Position numbers and translations under genes: made by a program
NCBI GenBank assembly: GCA_035938875.1
Contig: DASZGL010000031.1
Span: 1 to 27,119 of the forward strand
DNA length: 27,119 bases
Reading direction: 5' to 3'
From: DASZGL01 sp035938875
Lineage (GTDB): Bacteria > Chloroflexota > Dormibacteria > Aeolococcales > Aeolococcaceae
Notes under the pieces: model-generated
Seen by the model: the letters and a program-made list of their open reading frames with translations, nothing else
Told to the model about the DNA's origin: nothing
Databases searched by the model: none
Shown: piece after piece, positions 1 through 7,010 of the stretch
Position numbering within the stretch: the stretch's first letter is position 1
Layout of the letters: each line of letters opens with the position of its first letter

Positions 1-1
1 G

Positions 2-1177
2 GTCATCGGTGATCCGGCCGGACTGTCACTCCGGTGGCGCACCGGCGCCTTCGCCACGACCACGTACGCGCCGCCCCCCGTGCCATCCGACCGCAACGCA
101 GCCTGGATCGCCGACACAACCATGCTCGATGGCGGCGTCATGCTCTGGCTCGGAGGTGATCCCAGCGTGTTGCCGGTGGCAGGAGCAGCGCTTGCCGATC
201 AGGGTCTGCGCGGCGCCTTCGCGGTGGTCACTGCCGCCGGAGTTGCGCGCACAGCCTCGGTCACTCCGAGCATCGGCGCAGTACAGGATCAGCCTGCCGT
301 GCGAGCGGTACGCCTGCTTCCGCTGCTCGTGCTCGCCGCATTGCTCGGGCTCATCGCGCTGCGGCTCGTGCGCCGTCGGGATACTGGCGACGCGCGCGCG
401 ACGCTGGTTGTTCTGGTGCTGGCCGTCGGCGCCCTGGCGTCGGTCGCGGCTGTCGGGGACACGGCGCGGGAGCCGGTCTCCCTCGCCGTTCTACTGCCGG
501 CAATCGCGCTCGTCATCGTCGTGACCGCGACCTTCGGGCTCGCCACCGGGACGCTGGGCGCGCTTCTCTGCGCGGGTGCGTTCGCCATCGCCGAGTCGGC
601 CACTGCGACGCAGCCCTTCACGGTCGACTTCAATGGCGGGGCCGCGCTGCCGGGGGTCTCCGAACTTCGCGCAGCGGCGGGCTCCGTGTGGCAGGCGGTG
701 GTCCTCGGTGGTGCCGCCATCCTGGCCACCGTTCCAGCGGTCGCGGTGGTCCGACGGCTGATCGCTTTCCGCTCACGGCGTCGGGCCGGCAAGGACGCCC
801 AGGTGGCCACCTTCGTCCTGCTCAGCACGGAGCCGGCGACAAACCACGGACGTCGGTCCAATGGCGCCGGGTTGAAGTCAGTCGTCGCGTCCGCCCTGTC
901 CTCGATGCACGAGAGCGCCGTCGTCATCGACAGCCGACACAACGAATCGGTCGGCCGCGACGAGGTGCTGGTGATGTTGACCGGTGTTGCCCAGGACCAC
1001 GCGCACGCGTTGGTGCATCGCATGGAGGGCAAGGCGAGACGACGACTGAGACGTCCTCTTCGAGCCAACGTCATCGTGCTCGAAGGCAAGGACTCGGCAT
1101 GGGACCCAGGAGGAGAAGGCGGTCTGGGAGCGCTGCTCGAGCAGTACGCCGCCGACACGCGGCGAACCCAGACCTGA
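2..1177 (+). CDS. Membrane protein of unknown function, 5' end outside the window
   Basis: The reading frame is open from the first bases of the window to a TGA at 1175-1177, so the true start lies upstream. An internal ATG-like start near 80 is not needed. The visible part begins with about 90 residues that look extracytoplasmic, followed by several hydrophobic stretches (around residues 125-145, 155-230 and 255-275 of the visible frame) that should span the membrane. A basic patch (RSRRRAGK) then leads into a soluble C-terminal domain of roughly 130 residues. That domain has the alternating pattern of a degenerate GGDEF/cyclase-like fold, but I see no GG(D/E)EF signature, so this is only an impression. 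The DUF4397/sortase pair starts 16 bp downstream on the same strand, so it probably belongs to that surface-protein operon. Function unknown. Confidence 0.7.
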   Translation, partial: VIGDPAGLSLRWRTGAFATTTYAPPPVPSDRNAAWIADTTMLDGGVMLWLGGDPSVLPVAGAALADQGLRGAFAVVTAAGVARTASVTPSIGAVQDQPAVRAVRLLPLLVLAALLGLIALRLVRRRDTGDARATLVVLVLAVGALASVAAVGDTAREPVSLAVLLPAIALVIVVTATFGLATGTLGALLCAGAFAIAESATATQPFTVDFNGGAALPGVSELRAAAGSVWQAVVLGGAAILATVPAVAVVRRLIAFRSRRRAGKDAQVATFVLLSTEPATNHGRRSNGAGLKSVVASALSSMHESAVVIDSRHNESVGRDEVLVMLTGVAQDHAHALVHRMEGKARRRLRRPLRANVIVLEGKDSAWDPGGEGGLGALLEQYAADTRRTQT

Positions 1178-1193
1178 GCAAGGAGACCACGTG

Positions 1194-2033
1194 ATGCGAG
1201 TGCGGACGACAGCCGTGATGGCGGTGGCGATGGGCGTGACGGTGTGGGCTGCGGCAGGTGCCTGGCCCGCACGAGCAGCGGTGCAGGCGTCGATTCGAGT
1301 CGCCTACCTGTCGCCGGACGCGTCCAACGCCGACATCTACGTCGATGGCGTGGCCACGCTGTCGAACATCGGCTACAAGACTGTGTCCACGTATCTACCC
1401 GTCGGCCAGGGGACTCACACCCTCTCGGTCCGCCAGGCGGGCGCCGCCGCGTCGTCGACACCACTGACCGAGGTGTCGCAGAACTTCTCCGATGCTGCGT
1501 TCTACACCGTCGCCATCGGTGGACGTTTCGGCCACCTGCAGTCGACGGTCTTCGCCGACCGGTTCGCCACGCCGGCGGCGGGACAGGTGCTAGCGCGGTT
1601 CGTCCACATGGCCCCGGACGTGCCCGGCGTCGACGTCGCCGTCAAGGGCGGCCCCGTCATCTTCACCAACATCTCCTTCCTGCAGGCGTCGCAGTACACG
1701 GCGCTGCCGAGCGGCACGTACAGCCTCGAGCTGCGGGCCACCGGTACCAGCAACGTCCTGTTCACGGCCAACGGCGTTGCCGCCAAGGGTGGCACGGTGG
1801 ACTCGTTCGCCGGTGTCGGCGGCGTCAACCAGCCGGTCGAACTCCTGCCCATCCTCGATGCCAGCGCAGCCGCGGTGGTGCCGACAGGAGGTGCGAAGAC
1901 GGGTGGCGGAGGCACGGCCGAGCCCACGACGTCGATCCCAGGCGCGACCTCCCTCTGGCTGCTTCCGGTCCTGCTCACGGCGCTGACATGGTTGGTGATC
2001 GACGTGCGTCGGCGCCGCGACTGTCACAGCTGA
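1194..2033 (+). CDS. Secreted DUF4397-domain surface protein with C-terminal membrane tail
   Basis: The N-terminus is a typical signal peptide: a basic start, a hydrophobic core, and cleavage expected after the Ala-Arg-Ala near residue 28. It is followed at once by the DUF4397 hallmark, which reads roughly IRVAYLSPDASNADIYVDG, and a second copy-like stretch appears about 110 residues later (VLARFVHMAPDVPGVDVAV). The C-terminus has a Thr/Gly/Pro-rich linker, a hydrophobic segment (about residues 252-270) and a basic RRRR tail. That is the layout of a cell-wall sorting signal, but I see no clear LPxTG. AAGGAG at 1180-1185 serves either GTG 1191 or ATG 1194, and ATG is preferred. The sortase gene begins 13 bp after the stop. 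Probable role: displayed surface protein. Ligand and function unknown. Confidence 0.85.
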   Translation: MRVRTTAVMAVAMGVTVWAAAGAWPARAAVQASIRVAYLSPDASNADIYVDGVATLSNIGYKTVSTYLPVGQGTHTLSVRQAGAAASSTPLTEVSQNFSDAAFYTVAIGGRFGHLQSTVFADRFATPAAGQVLARFVHMAPDVPGVDVAVKGGPVIFTNISFLQASQYTALPSGTYSLELRATGTSNVLFTANGVAAKGGTVDSFAGVGGVNQPVELLPILDASAAAVVPTGGAKTGGGGTAEPTTSIPGATSLWLLPVLLTALTWLVIDVRRRRDCHS

Positions 2034-2046
2034 TCGAGGCGAGCAC

Positions 2047-2739
2047 ATGACGCGTCCCGGACCGCCGCTGTCCGCCGCGGCTCTCCTCCTCGCCGCCATC
2101 GCGGCCGGCGCGGTAATGACGTCCGTCGCGGATGGCGTGCGGCCGGGACAGGCCAGGGCGGGCCCGGTGGCGAGCACCGCCACGCCTCGCGCGTCTCCGG
2201 CGTCGTCGGGCGCGCAAACCATTCCCGTTGTCGCCCCGCTGCTCCGCGGACCCGACGGCGCACCCGGCCCGCCTGCGACCGCATCGGGATCGCTTCTCGC
2301 ACTTGCCCCGGTTCGTCTGCAGATCCCCAGGCTGGGCATCGACGCGACCCTGGGCCGGGTGGCGCTGCGCTCCGACGGCAGCATCGACGTGCCGCTGGAG
2401 TGGAACCAGCCGGCGTGGTACACGGGAGGCCCGGCACCGGGGACGACCGGTCCGGCGGTGATCGTCGGGCACCTCGACTCGGCCACCGGACCGGCCATCT
2501 TCTGGGGGCTGGCGACGCTGCGACGCGGTGACCCGATCGCCGTCACCAGGGATGACGGCTCGATGCTCGCATTCCGCGTCACCGCAGTCGGCGACTACCC
2601 GAGTGCGCAGTTTCCGACGGATGCGGTGTACGGGGCCACCGCGGACCCGCAGCTGCGCCTCATCACCTGCGCGGGGACGTGGGACCGATCAGCGCATCAG
2701 TACACGCACAACGTCGTCGTCTTCGCCGTGCTGCGCTGA
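2047..2739 (+). CDS. Class E/F-type sortase
   Basis: Cysteine transpeptidase predicted to act on the outer face of the membrane. The 230-residue protein has an N-terminal membrane anchor (about residues 8-28), a Pro/Ala-rich spacer, and a catalytic domain from about residue 90. Catalytic His142 sits in VIVGHLDS, Cys208 in LRLITCAG, and a plausible catalytic Arg213 in the following TWDR. The 'TC.G..D' ending with NVVVFA matches actinobacterial class E/F sortases. It lies 13 bp behind the DUF4397 gene, which makes that protein its likely substrate or partner. The long disordered spacer between anchor and catalytic core is usual for this class. Confident about the family, not about the substrate motif. 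Confidence 0.9.
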   Translation: MTRPGPPLSAAALLLAAIAAGAVMTSVADGVRPGQARAGPVASTATPRASPASSGAQTIPVVAPLLRGPDGAPGPPATASGSLLALAPVRLQIPRLGIDATLGRVALRSDGSIDVPLEWNQPAWYTGGPAPGTTGPAVIVGHLDSATGPAIFWGLATLRRGDPIAVTRDDGSMLAFRVTAVGDYPSAQFPTDAVYGATADPQLRLITCAGTWDRSAHQYTHNVVVFAVLR

Positions 2740-2769
2740 GTGACGGCGCGGGATGGACGGAGCTGCGAG

Positions 2770-3285
2770 TCAGACCACGACAGTGATCGGGGGTAGGGCG
2801 AGTTGGCTACCACCCGCGATGTTCACTGCGGCGTGCACCTCGACGACATCTGACGCAGGTCCCTGCACCTGCGCCGTGAAGGTTCGGTGTGTGCCACTCG
2901 GGATGGACTCCTCGGCCACGGCGAAACAGCGCACACCTGACGCCGTGGAGCTGGGCAACCGATTGCCCAGCGAGTCGACAAGCCACACCGTGAGTTCGGG
3001 CAGGCAGCCGCCGAGCACATTGATGGGACCAGTCACTGTCAGGTGGACCGTCAACTGTCCATCAGCCGTACGGCTCACCGTCTCGGTCCATCCTTGGGGC
3101 GTCGTTGTGGTGAGCGAGCCGTAAGCGACCAGGTCGTTCGCCGCGGGAACATGAGTGCCGAGGTTGGTGCGACCAGAAGCCGACGTGACCGTGGTCGACG
3201 TGGCGCTGCCGCATCCTGGGAGTCCCACGACAGAAACCGCGGCCAGCGCGAGCACGGTGGCGCGCATGGTCGGCACGACACTCAT
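2770..3285 (-). CDS. Small predicted lipoprotein, function unknown
   Basis: A 171-residue protein starting at ATG 3285, preceded by a GGAGGAG ribosome binding site. The signal peptide is short and ends in a lipobox-like LPGC (Cys about residue 22), so it should be lipid-anchored outside the membrane. The mature part starts with a Ser/Thr-rich linker. After it comes one beta-rich domain with two further cysteines (in GGCLPEL and VRCFAV) that could form a disulfide. The pattern resembles small extracellular immunoglobulin-like domains, and I do not recognise a named family. It converges on the sortase gene with a 30-bp gap and lies 68 bp behind the YggT-like gene on the same strand. Confidence 0.75.
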   Translation of the reverse strand: MSVVPTMRATVLALAAVSVVGLPGCGSATSTTVTSASGRTNLGTHVPAANDLVAYGSLTTTTPQGWTETVSRTADGQLTVHLTVTGPINVLGGCLPELTVWLVDSLGNRLPSSTASGVRCFAVAEESIPSGTHRTFTAQVQGPASDVVEVHAAVNIAGGSQLALPPITVVV

Positions 3286-3353
3286 GATGCTCCTCCTCAG
3301 CCCCTTGGGCGGGGTCGGGCTGCCCTGGCGGTGACCCCACGGCACCGCGCTCG

Positions 3354-3749
3354 CTACTTCCCCGCGGCGACCAGGATGCGAACGACGCGGACGAAGACGA
3401 ACCCTGCAGCAGCCCAGACGCCGATGGCCACGAGTGAGCTGATCTCGAAGGGATGCTGGTTCACGGTCCGATCCGCGAAGATCGAGTGGAACGGCTCAAC
3501 CACCACTCCGCTGACGCGATAGACGAAGCGCACGAAGCTCGCGGTCTCGTTCGCGCCGGTCACCTTGAACAGGATGCGGACGCCGACGAGTGCGAGCACA
3601 ACGGCGAACGCGAGTCGAGTGAGCAAAGCGATTCGCGTATACAGCGCGCGGAGGGTTGCATTCGACGCGCCGAGAATGGGCGCGAGCCCATCGCGGATCT
3701 GACGGGCGATGCCCGGTCGGGTCTCGGATCGTGGAGTTGTCGTCGCCAT
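3354..3749 (-). CDS. YggT-like integral membrane protein
   Basis: A 131-residue protein starting at ATG 3749, the only plausible start in the frame. Upstream codons read as Pro/Ser/Arg-rich noise. It has a short cytoplasmic N-terminus with Thr/Arg/Pro residues and two hydrophobic segments (about residues 42-62 and 98-120). Between them lies a conserved-looking loop, FVYRVSGVVVEPFHSIF, which is the arrangement seen in YggT-type and related small membrane proteins (a membrane segment followed by 'l..P.....'). No enzymatic motif is visible. No strong ribosome binding site precedes the start. The small lipoprotein gene follows on the same strand after 68 bp. Confidence 0.7.
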   Translation of the reverse strand: MATTTPRSETRPGIARQIRDGLAPILGASNATLRALYTRIALLTRLAFAVVLALVGVRILFKVTGANETASFVRFVYRVSGVVVEPFHSIFADRTVNQHPFEISSLVAIGVWAAAGFVFVRVVRILVAAGK

Positions 3750-3926
3750 GGCTGCTGAAGGCCCACCGGGTGGCCCTGGCGAGGCGAAGGGCAGGCAGCT
3801 CGCCAGGCGAACGGTGAAGCGGTGGCCCCATGAGGAGAACGAAAGCGGGCTGGGCAGTCTTGCGCCGTGTGCCGGGAAGTGAATCGAGCCAGGTCTTCCA
3901 GCGCAATCGGCTAGGCTCGGGCGTGC

Positions 3927-4286
3927 TTGCGTGTGACGAAACGGACAGGCCGCACCCCGAAGGGGTCCGAATCCGCTCTGCCCACAACGGGCGCCGCGCG
4001 GCGCAACGCTGCGGAGCCCACTTCCAAGACGTTGGAGATCATCGCGCGAATACGGACGATCCCCGAAGGTTACGTCAGCACGTACGGGCAGATCGATCCT
4101 CGCGCGCCGCGGGCAGTTGGCCGGGTCCTGGCCACCACCCACGAGGGTCTGCCCTGGCACCGAGTGGTCCGCGCCGACGGTTCGCTGCCCATGGGATCGC
4201 GGCAGCGCGCGCTACTCCTCAGGGAGCAGGTTCCGATGCGAGGTGACCGTGTCGACCTCAGGCAGGCTCATTTCCGCGGCTGGTAG
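3927..4286 (+). CDS. Alkyltransferase-like protein (MGMT DNA-binding-domain family)
   Basis: This is the DNA-binding half of the O6-alkylguanine-DNA alkyltransferase fold. The helix-turn-helix region is visible as IIARIRTIPEGYVSTYGQI (about residues 38-56), the arginine-finger region as RAVGRVLAT, and the active-site position reads PWHRVVRADGSL. Active MGMT has PCHRV, so the methyl-accepting cysteine is replaced by tryptophan. That is the diagnostic substitution of alkyltransferase-like (ATL) proteins, which bind O6-alkylguanine and are thought to hand it to nucleotide excision repair. Length (119 residues from a TTG at 3927, or 117 from GTG 3933) fits ATLs after allowing for a 35-residue basic N-terminal extension. 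The start is uncertain because no clear ribosome binding site is present. Confidence 0.85.
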   Translation: MRVTKRTGRTPKGSESALPTTGAARRNAAEPTSKTLEIIARIRTIPEGYVSTYGQIDPRAPRAVGRVLATTHEGLPWHRVVRADGSLPMGSRQRALLLREQVPMRGDRVDLRQAHFRGW

Positions 4287-4294
4287 GAATTGCG

Positions 4295-4318
4295 GGTGAC
4301 GGGGTCACACCGGTCACC
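4295..4318. terminator. Weak hairpin between convergent genes
   Basis: GGTGAC (4295-4300) pairs with GTCACC (4313-4318) around a 12-base loop, just after the ATL stop codon and at the far end of the converging minus-strand genes. There is no T-run. It could end transcription from either side, but the stem is only 6 bp. Confidence 0.3.
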
Positions 4319-4323
4319 GTCGC

Positions 4324-4446
4324 TCAGGTCGCTCCGCGAGATCTGATGTCGACGACCGGCTTGGGCCCGTTGCGCAGGCGCTGCAGGATCAGGCGCCTGG
4401 TGCGATCGCCGAGGGCGTCGAGGACGGCCTCCTCGGCTTCCGAAGG
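4324..4446 (-). pseudogene. Remnant of an ArsR-family HTH regulator
   Basis: Directly after the stop codon of the cNMP-binding gene, and in the same frame, 40 codons run to a TGA at 4324-4326. The first 30 residues contain the start of an ArsR-type winged helix: LDALGDRTRRLILQRL followed by RNGPKPVVDI, matching the family pattern 'lD.LgdptRr.Il..L..gp..v.eia'. The DNA-recognition helix and wing are missing; the frame turns to RSRGAT and stops. There is no ATG, GTG or TTG in frame to start it, so it is most likely the decayed 5' end of a lost regulator gene. Short length limits certainty. Confidence 0.55.
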
Positions 4447-4845
4447 TCAGGCTTGCTGTCCCAGCCGGCTGCGAATCGTCTCGCGGATGCGTTCTGCGAC
4501 GGTGGGCATATCTCTCATCATGGCGCGGAACTGTGGTCCAGCCATGACGATGGCCTGCATTGGTGATGTGGTGACCACGTCCGCAGTGCGTCTCCGGTCA
4601 TCCTGCAGCAGCCCGATCTCGCCGACGTGGTCTCCCGGCCCCAGGTCACGGACACGGCGGCCGTCCTGGAGGACCTCGGCGGTGCCCTGCTTGATGACCA
4701 GGAACTCATAGGCCAGGACGCCCTGGTCGGTCAGTCGCTTGCCCACCGGCAGGTCGACGACGTCCATCCAGCTGGCGATCGCGTCACGCTCCTTTGCGCT
4801 CAGCGAGTCGAACAGTGGAATCGACTTCAGATCAGCGGCGTCCAT
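4447..4845 (-). CDS. Single-domain cyclic-nucleotide-binding protein
   Basis: A 132-residue protein consisting of one cNMP-binding (CAP_ED) domain without a DNA-binding or kinase domain. The helix-strand start is IPLFDSLSAKERDAIA. The beta-roll includes LVIKQGTAEVLQDGRRV, and the phosphate-binding cassette reads VGEIGLLQDDRRRTADVV, with the conserved Gly-Glu and Arg in place to contact a cyclic nucleotide. A good AGGAGG lies 6-7 bases before ATG 4845. It is 89 bp downstream of tfuA on the same strand and may be the last gene of that cassette. A divergent gene about 2.5 kb away encodes a nucleotide cyclase domain, a possible source of the ligand. Partner unknown. Confidence 0.85.
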   Translation of the reverse strand: MDAADLKSIPLFDSLSAKERDAIASWMDVVDLPVGKRLTDQGVLAYEFLVIKQGTAEVLQDGRRVRDLGPGDHVGEIGLLQDDRRRTADVVTTSPMQAIVMAGPQFRAMMRDMPTVAERIRETIRSRLGQQA

Positions 4846-4934
4846 GTGCCGGCCTCCTATGGTCCTATCAGAAGGTTGGCTCTAGTCGGGTCATGGGTCG
4901 AGGGGAGACGTCTGCCTGTCAGCGGCCCACCAAT

Positions 4935-5759
4935 CTAGTCTGCGCGTTTCGCTCCTACAAGGGTTGTCTGCGCCGATTCCGAAGCAGATGCGCTGGCCGC
5001 ACGGAGCGTTCCGGGGAGGATACGACCCCAGGGAAACCATTGTGATCGCACTTCGTCGATCAGCGCTTGCGTGTGTGAGGTGACCGCGACTTCAGTCGGC
5101 GTAGTCCTCACGGTGGCTGGGTCCCGCAGATGTCGCAGCAGCGCACGTGCGTCGCGCTGCTTGAGGGTCGGACGGTGGGCGGCGAGGAATTCAAGCAACG
5201 GGTGGGTGCTTCCGACGACGCCCTCGTCCACGGCGTCGGCGACGACGCGTCGGTACGTTCGCTCCGTGTAGTGCATCGATTCGGCGCGCGTGCACAACCA
5301 TGCCGCTGTCCGGCCGTCGACCACCCCATCGTTCGCAGCGGCTGCATACGCGTCGCACATGTCGACGAGCGCGTCGCTAATGGGTCGGTATCCCGCATCG
5401 CCCCCGTCATGGAGCACTGCCACCGCGTCGTCGCGCTCCAGCTCGCCGCTCCGGTAGCGGGCGAAGACCTCGCCGATGCCGACCATGCCGAAGGCGGCGC
5501 ACTCTGCCGCGCGGAGCGCTCCCATGCTCGCCGCGCCGACCACCTCGACACCGTCCTCGAGCGCGAGCAGGATCTCTGCGTGCCGCACCGAGCGCACCGC
5601 GTGGAAGAAGCCGTCGACGATGCCGATGCGCTGCGCGCCTTGCAATACCGCACGGAGTACGTCGCCGCAGCGAGCGGGCGGCCGGTAATCGGCGTCGAGG
5701 ATCCCCCGTGCTTCGACGATGTCGAGCGTCGGTCCCAGGAAGACGACCGGCTGGCTCAC
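4935..5759 (-). CDS. tfuA: TfuA-like protein, YcaO partner for thioamidation
   Basis: A 274-residue TfuA-family protein. The family core is clear: VVFLGPTLDIVEAR at the N-terminus, RIGIVDGFFHAVRSVRHAEI (residues 44-63), then the signature GAASMGALRAAECAAFGM (about 75-92) and the acidic ELERDDAVAVLH stretch. TfuA proteins pair with stand-alone YcaO enzymes to thioamidate peptide backbones, for example archaeal McrA glycine and several bacterial peptides. TfuA is thought to bring in or activate the sulfur donor. The GTG start at 5759 overlaps the ycaO stop by 4 bp (GTGA), which indicates translational coupling. The frame is open much further upstream, but that part is the antisense-like shadow of ycaO. 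The C-terminal third (from about residue 215) is less conserved. Confidence 0.93.
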   Translation of the reverse strand: MSQPVVFLGPTLDIVEARGILDADYRPPARCGDVLRAVLQGAQRIGIVDGFFHAVRSVRHAEILLALEDGVEVVGAASMGALRAAECAAFGMVGIGEVFARYRSGELERDDAVAVLHDGGDAGYRPISDALVDMCDAYAAAANDGVVDGRTAAWLCTRAESMHYTERTYRRVVADAVDEGVVGSTHPLLEFLAAHRPTLKQRDARALLRHLRDPATVRTTPTEVAVTSHTQALIDEVRSQWFPWGRILPGTLRAASASASESAQTTLVGAKRAD

Positions 5760-6985
5760 GGCATCACGGCAAGAGCCCGCGGGCCGGGGCGGTAGTGCGC
5801 GCCTTCGGGCACCGCCTCGAGCGCTGGGACCACAACGCGCGCCACCGCGGCCGAATCGTTGGCAGGGGAGAGGTCGACTACAACCACCTCGTCGACGCCG
5901 CGGTCGCCAAGACAGGATAGAACTGTGGCGAGGTCGCCCTCGAGTGTCCGTGTGCTGAGGTCGGCTAGGGTTGTGAGACATCGCGGCGCATTGGCACGTG
6001 GCTGCTGACGCGGCGCCGTCGCAAACGGATCCGATTCGTACTCGGGGAGGAGGTCGTCGCGGGAGCCGGCGATCAGCGTGACCCGTCCCTGCGCCGCCTC
6101 GGTGATGGCGCGCAATGCCGCGACCGCGGCGTCGAGATGACAGCCGAACCCGCGCGTCGGGGGCGGTGAGGGCAGCGGCCCCGGCACGACGTCGGCGAGC
6201 GTCGCCTCGAACACCGGCACACCGACGTCGCTGGTGATCTCCCGCATCGTGACCGCAACTCCTGCCGAACGACATCGTCGCAGTGCCTCGTCGACCAACG
6301 CGTCATGGCCGCCGATCTCGACCTCGGCCGCCGCGTCGCTCCCGAGACGCCGCCGCTCGTCGAGCGCCCAGGCATCGCGTTCGATCAGCTCATACAACCC
6401 GTGTAGCACTGCCTCGGCAAGCGTGTTCCCCGAGGCAAGGCCGTTCGAGTCCTGCACGAACACGCCCATTCCCGGTCCGTCGGGGACGCGAAGGTCGAGG
6501 TGGACGCGCTCGAACGGCACCCACGCAGGACAGTCACGAAATAGGTCGTACCCGAGCGCCCATGGGATTGCGTTGTGAACCGACATCTGCGGGCGGCGGC
6601 GCAGCGGGAGGTTTTCGGGGTCGACCGCGCGGTCGTCTCGCGCCAGCGCTGCGTACTCCACGATTCGGATGACCGGCCGGCCCCGCTCCGCGCAGTGCGC
6701 CTCGATCGACTCCATGATCCCCGAGGCGCGCGCGGCGTCGAGGTCCAGTCCCTTGCCCTGCGCCACCGACAAAGACCAGCCGTTGGGCCGCACCACCATG
6801 ACGACTGGGATGCCGACGCGGTCGAGCCCGGTGACGTTGGCTACTCGGGTGATGCCGTAGTCGACGAGTCGCGGACGAAGTCGCGCCACAGTCGTCGCCG
6901 GCGCGCACGCACGATGGGTCCCGGCGACGTGCAGCTTCGGCGTGGCTGAGTCGAGAAGCCGAGCGAGCGCGTTTGCGATAGGCAC
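5756..6985 (-). CDS. ycaO: YcaO-domain ATP-dependent cyclodehydratase/thioamide synthetase
   Basis: A 409-residue stand-alone YcaO protein. Family landmarks in order: GTHRACAPATT and ITRVANVTGLDRVGIPV at the N-terminus; the first ATP/Mg-binding glutamates in MESIEAHCAERGRP (E92, E95); SNGLASGNTLAEAVLHG then YELIERDA (about 180-205); HLDAAVAALRAITEAAQGR and SRDDL (about 280-310); and a C-terminal VVVVDLS...RVVVPALE strand pair. YcaO enzymes phosphorylate a backbone amide oxygen. With TfuA rather than an E1-like or dehydrogenase partner, the expected product is a thioamide. The start is GTG 6985, the first start codon in the frame. The perfect AGGAGGTGA at the end of the upstream gene lies 25 bases away, so translation may depend on re-initiation after the small protein. 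Substrate inferred, not shown. Confidence 0.93.
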   Translation of the reverse strand: MPIANALARLLDSATPKLHVAGTHRACAPATTVARLRPRLVDYGITRVANVTGLDRVGIPVVMVVRPNGWSLSVAQGKGLDLDAARASGIMESIEAHCAERGRPVIRIVEYAALARDDRAVDPENLPLRRRPQMSVHNAIPWALGYDLFRDCPAWVPFERVHLDLRVPDGPGMGVFVQDSNGLASGNTLAEAVLHGLYELIERDAWALDERRRLGSDAAAEVEIGGHDALVDEALRRCRSAGVAVTMREITSDVGVPVFEATLADVVPGPLPSPPPTRGFGCHLDAAVAALRAITEAAQGRVTLIAGSRDDLLPEYESDPFATAPRQQPRANAPRCLTTLADLSTRTLEGDLATVLSCLGDRGVDEVVVVDLSPANDSAAVARVVVPALEAVPEGAHYRPGPRALAVMP

Positions 6986-7010
6986 GATGAATGATCGAGC
7001 GTACGGCGGG

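Noticed and set aside
289..1464. 391-codon minus-strand open frame opposite the membrane-protein and DUF4397 genes
   Set aside because: The translation is Arg/Ser/Pro-rich with no domain. Both plus-strand genes under it have clear hydrophobic or DUF4397 features. Shadow of GC-rich coding DNA.
5760..6275. Long upstream extension of the tfuA frame (to 6275)
   Set aside because: It overlaps ycaO in another frame, is Arg/Gly-rich, and the TfuA family starts at VVFLGPTLD just after GTG 5759, which overlaps the ycaO stop in the usual coupled way.
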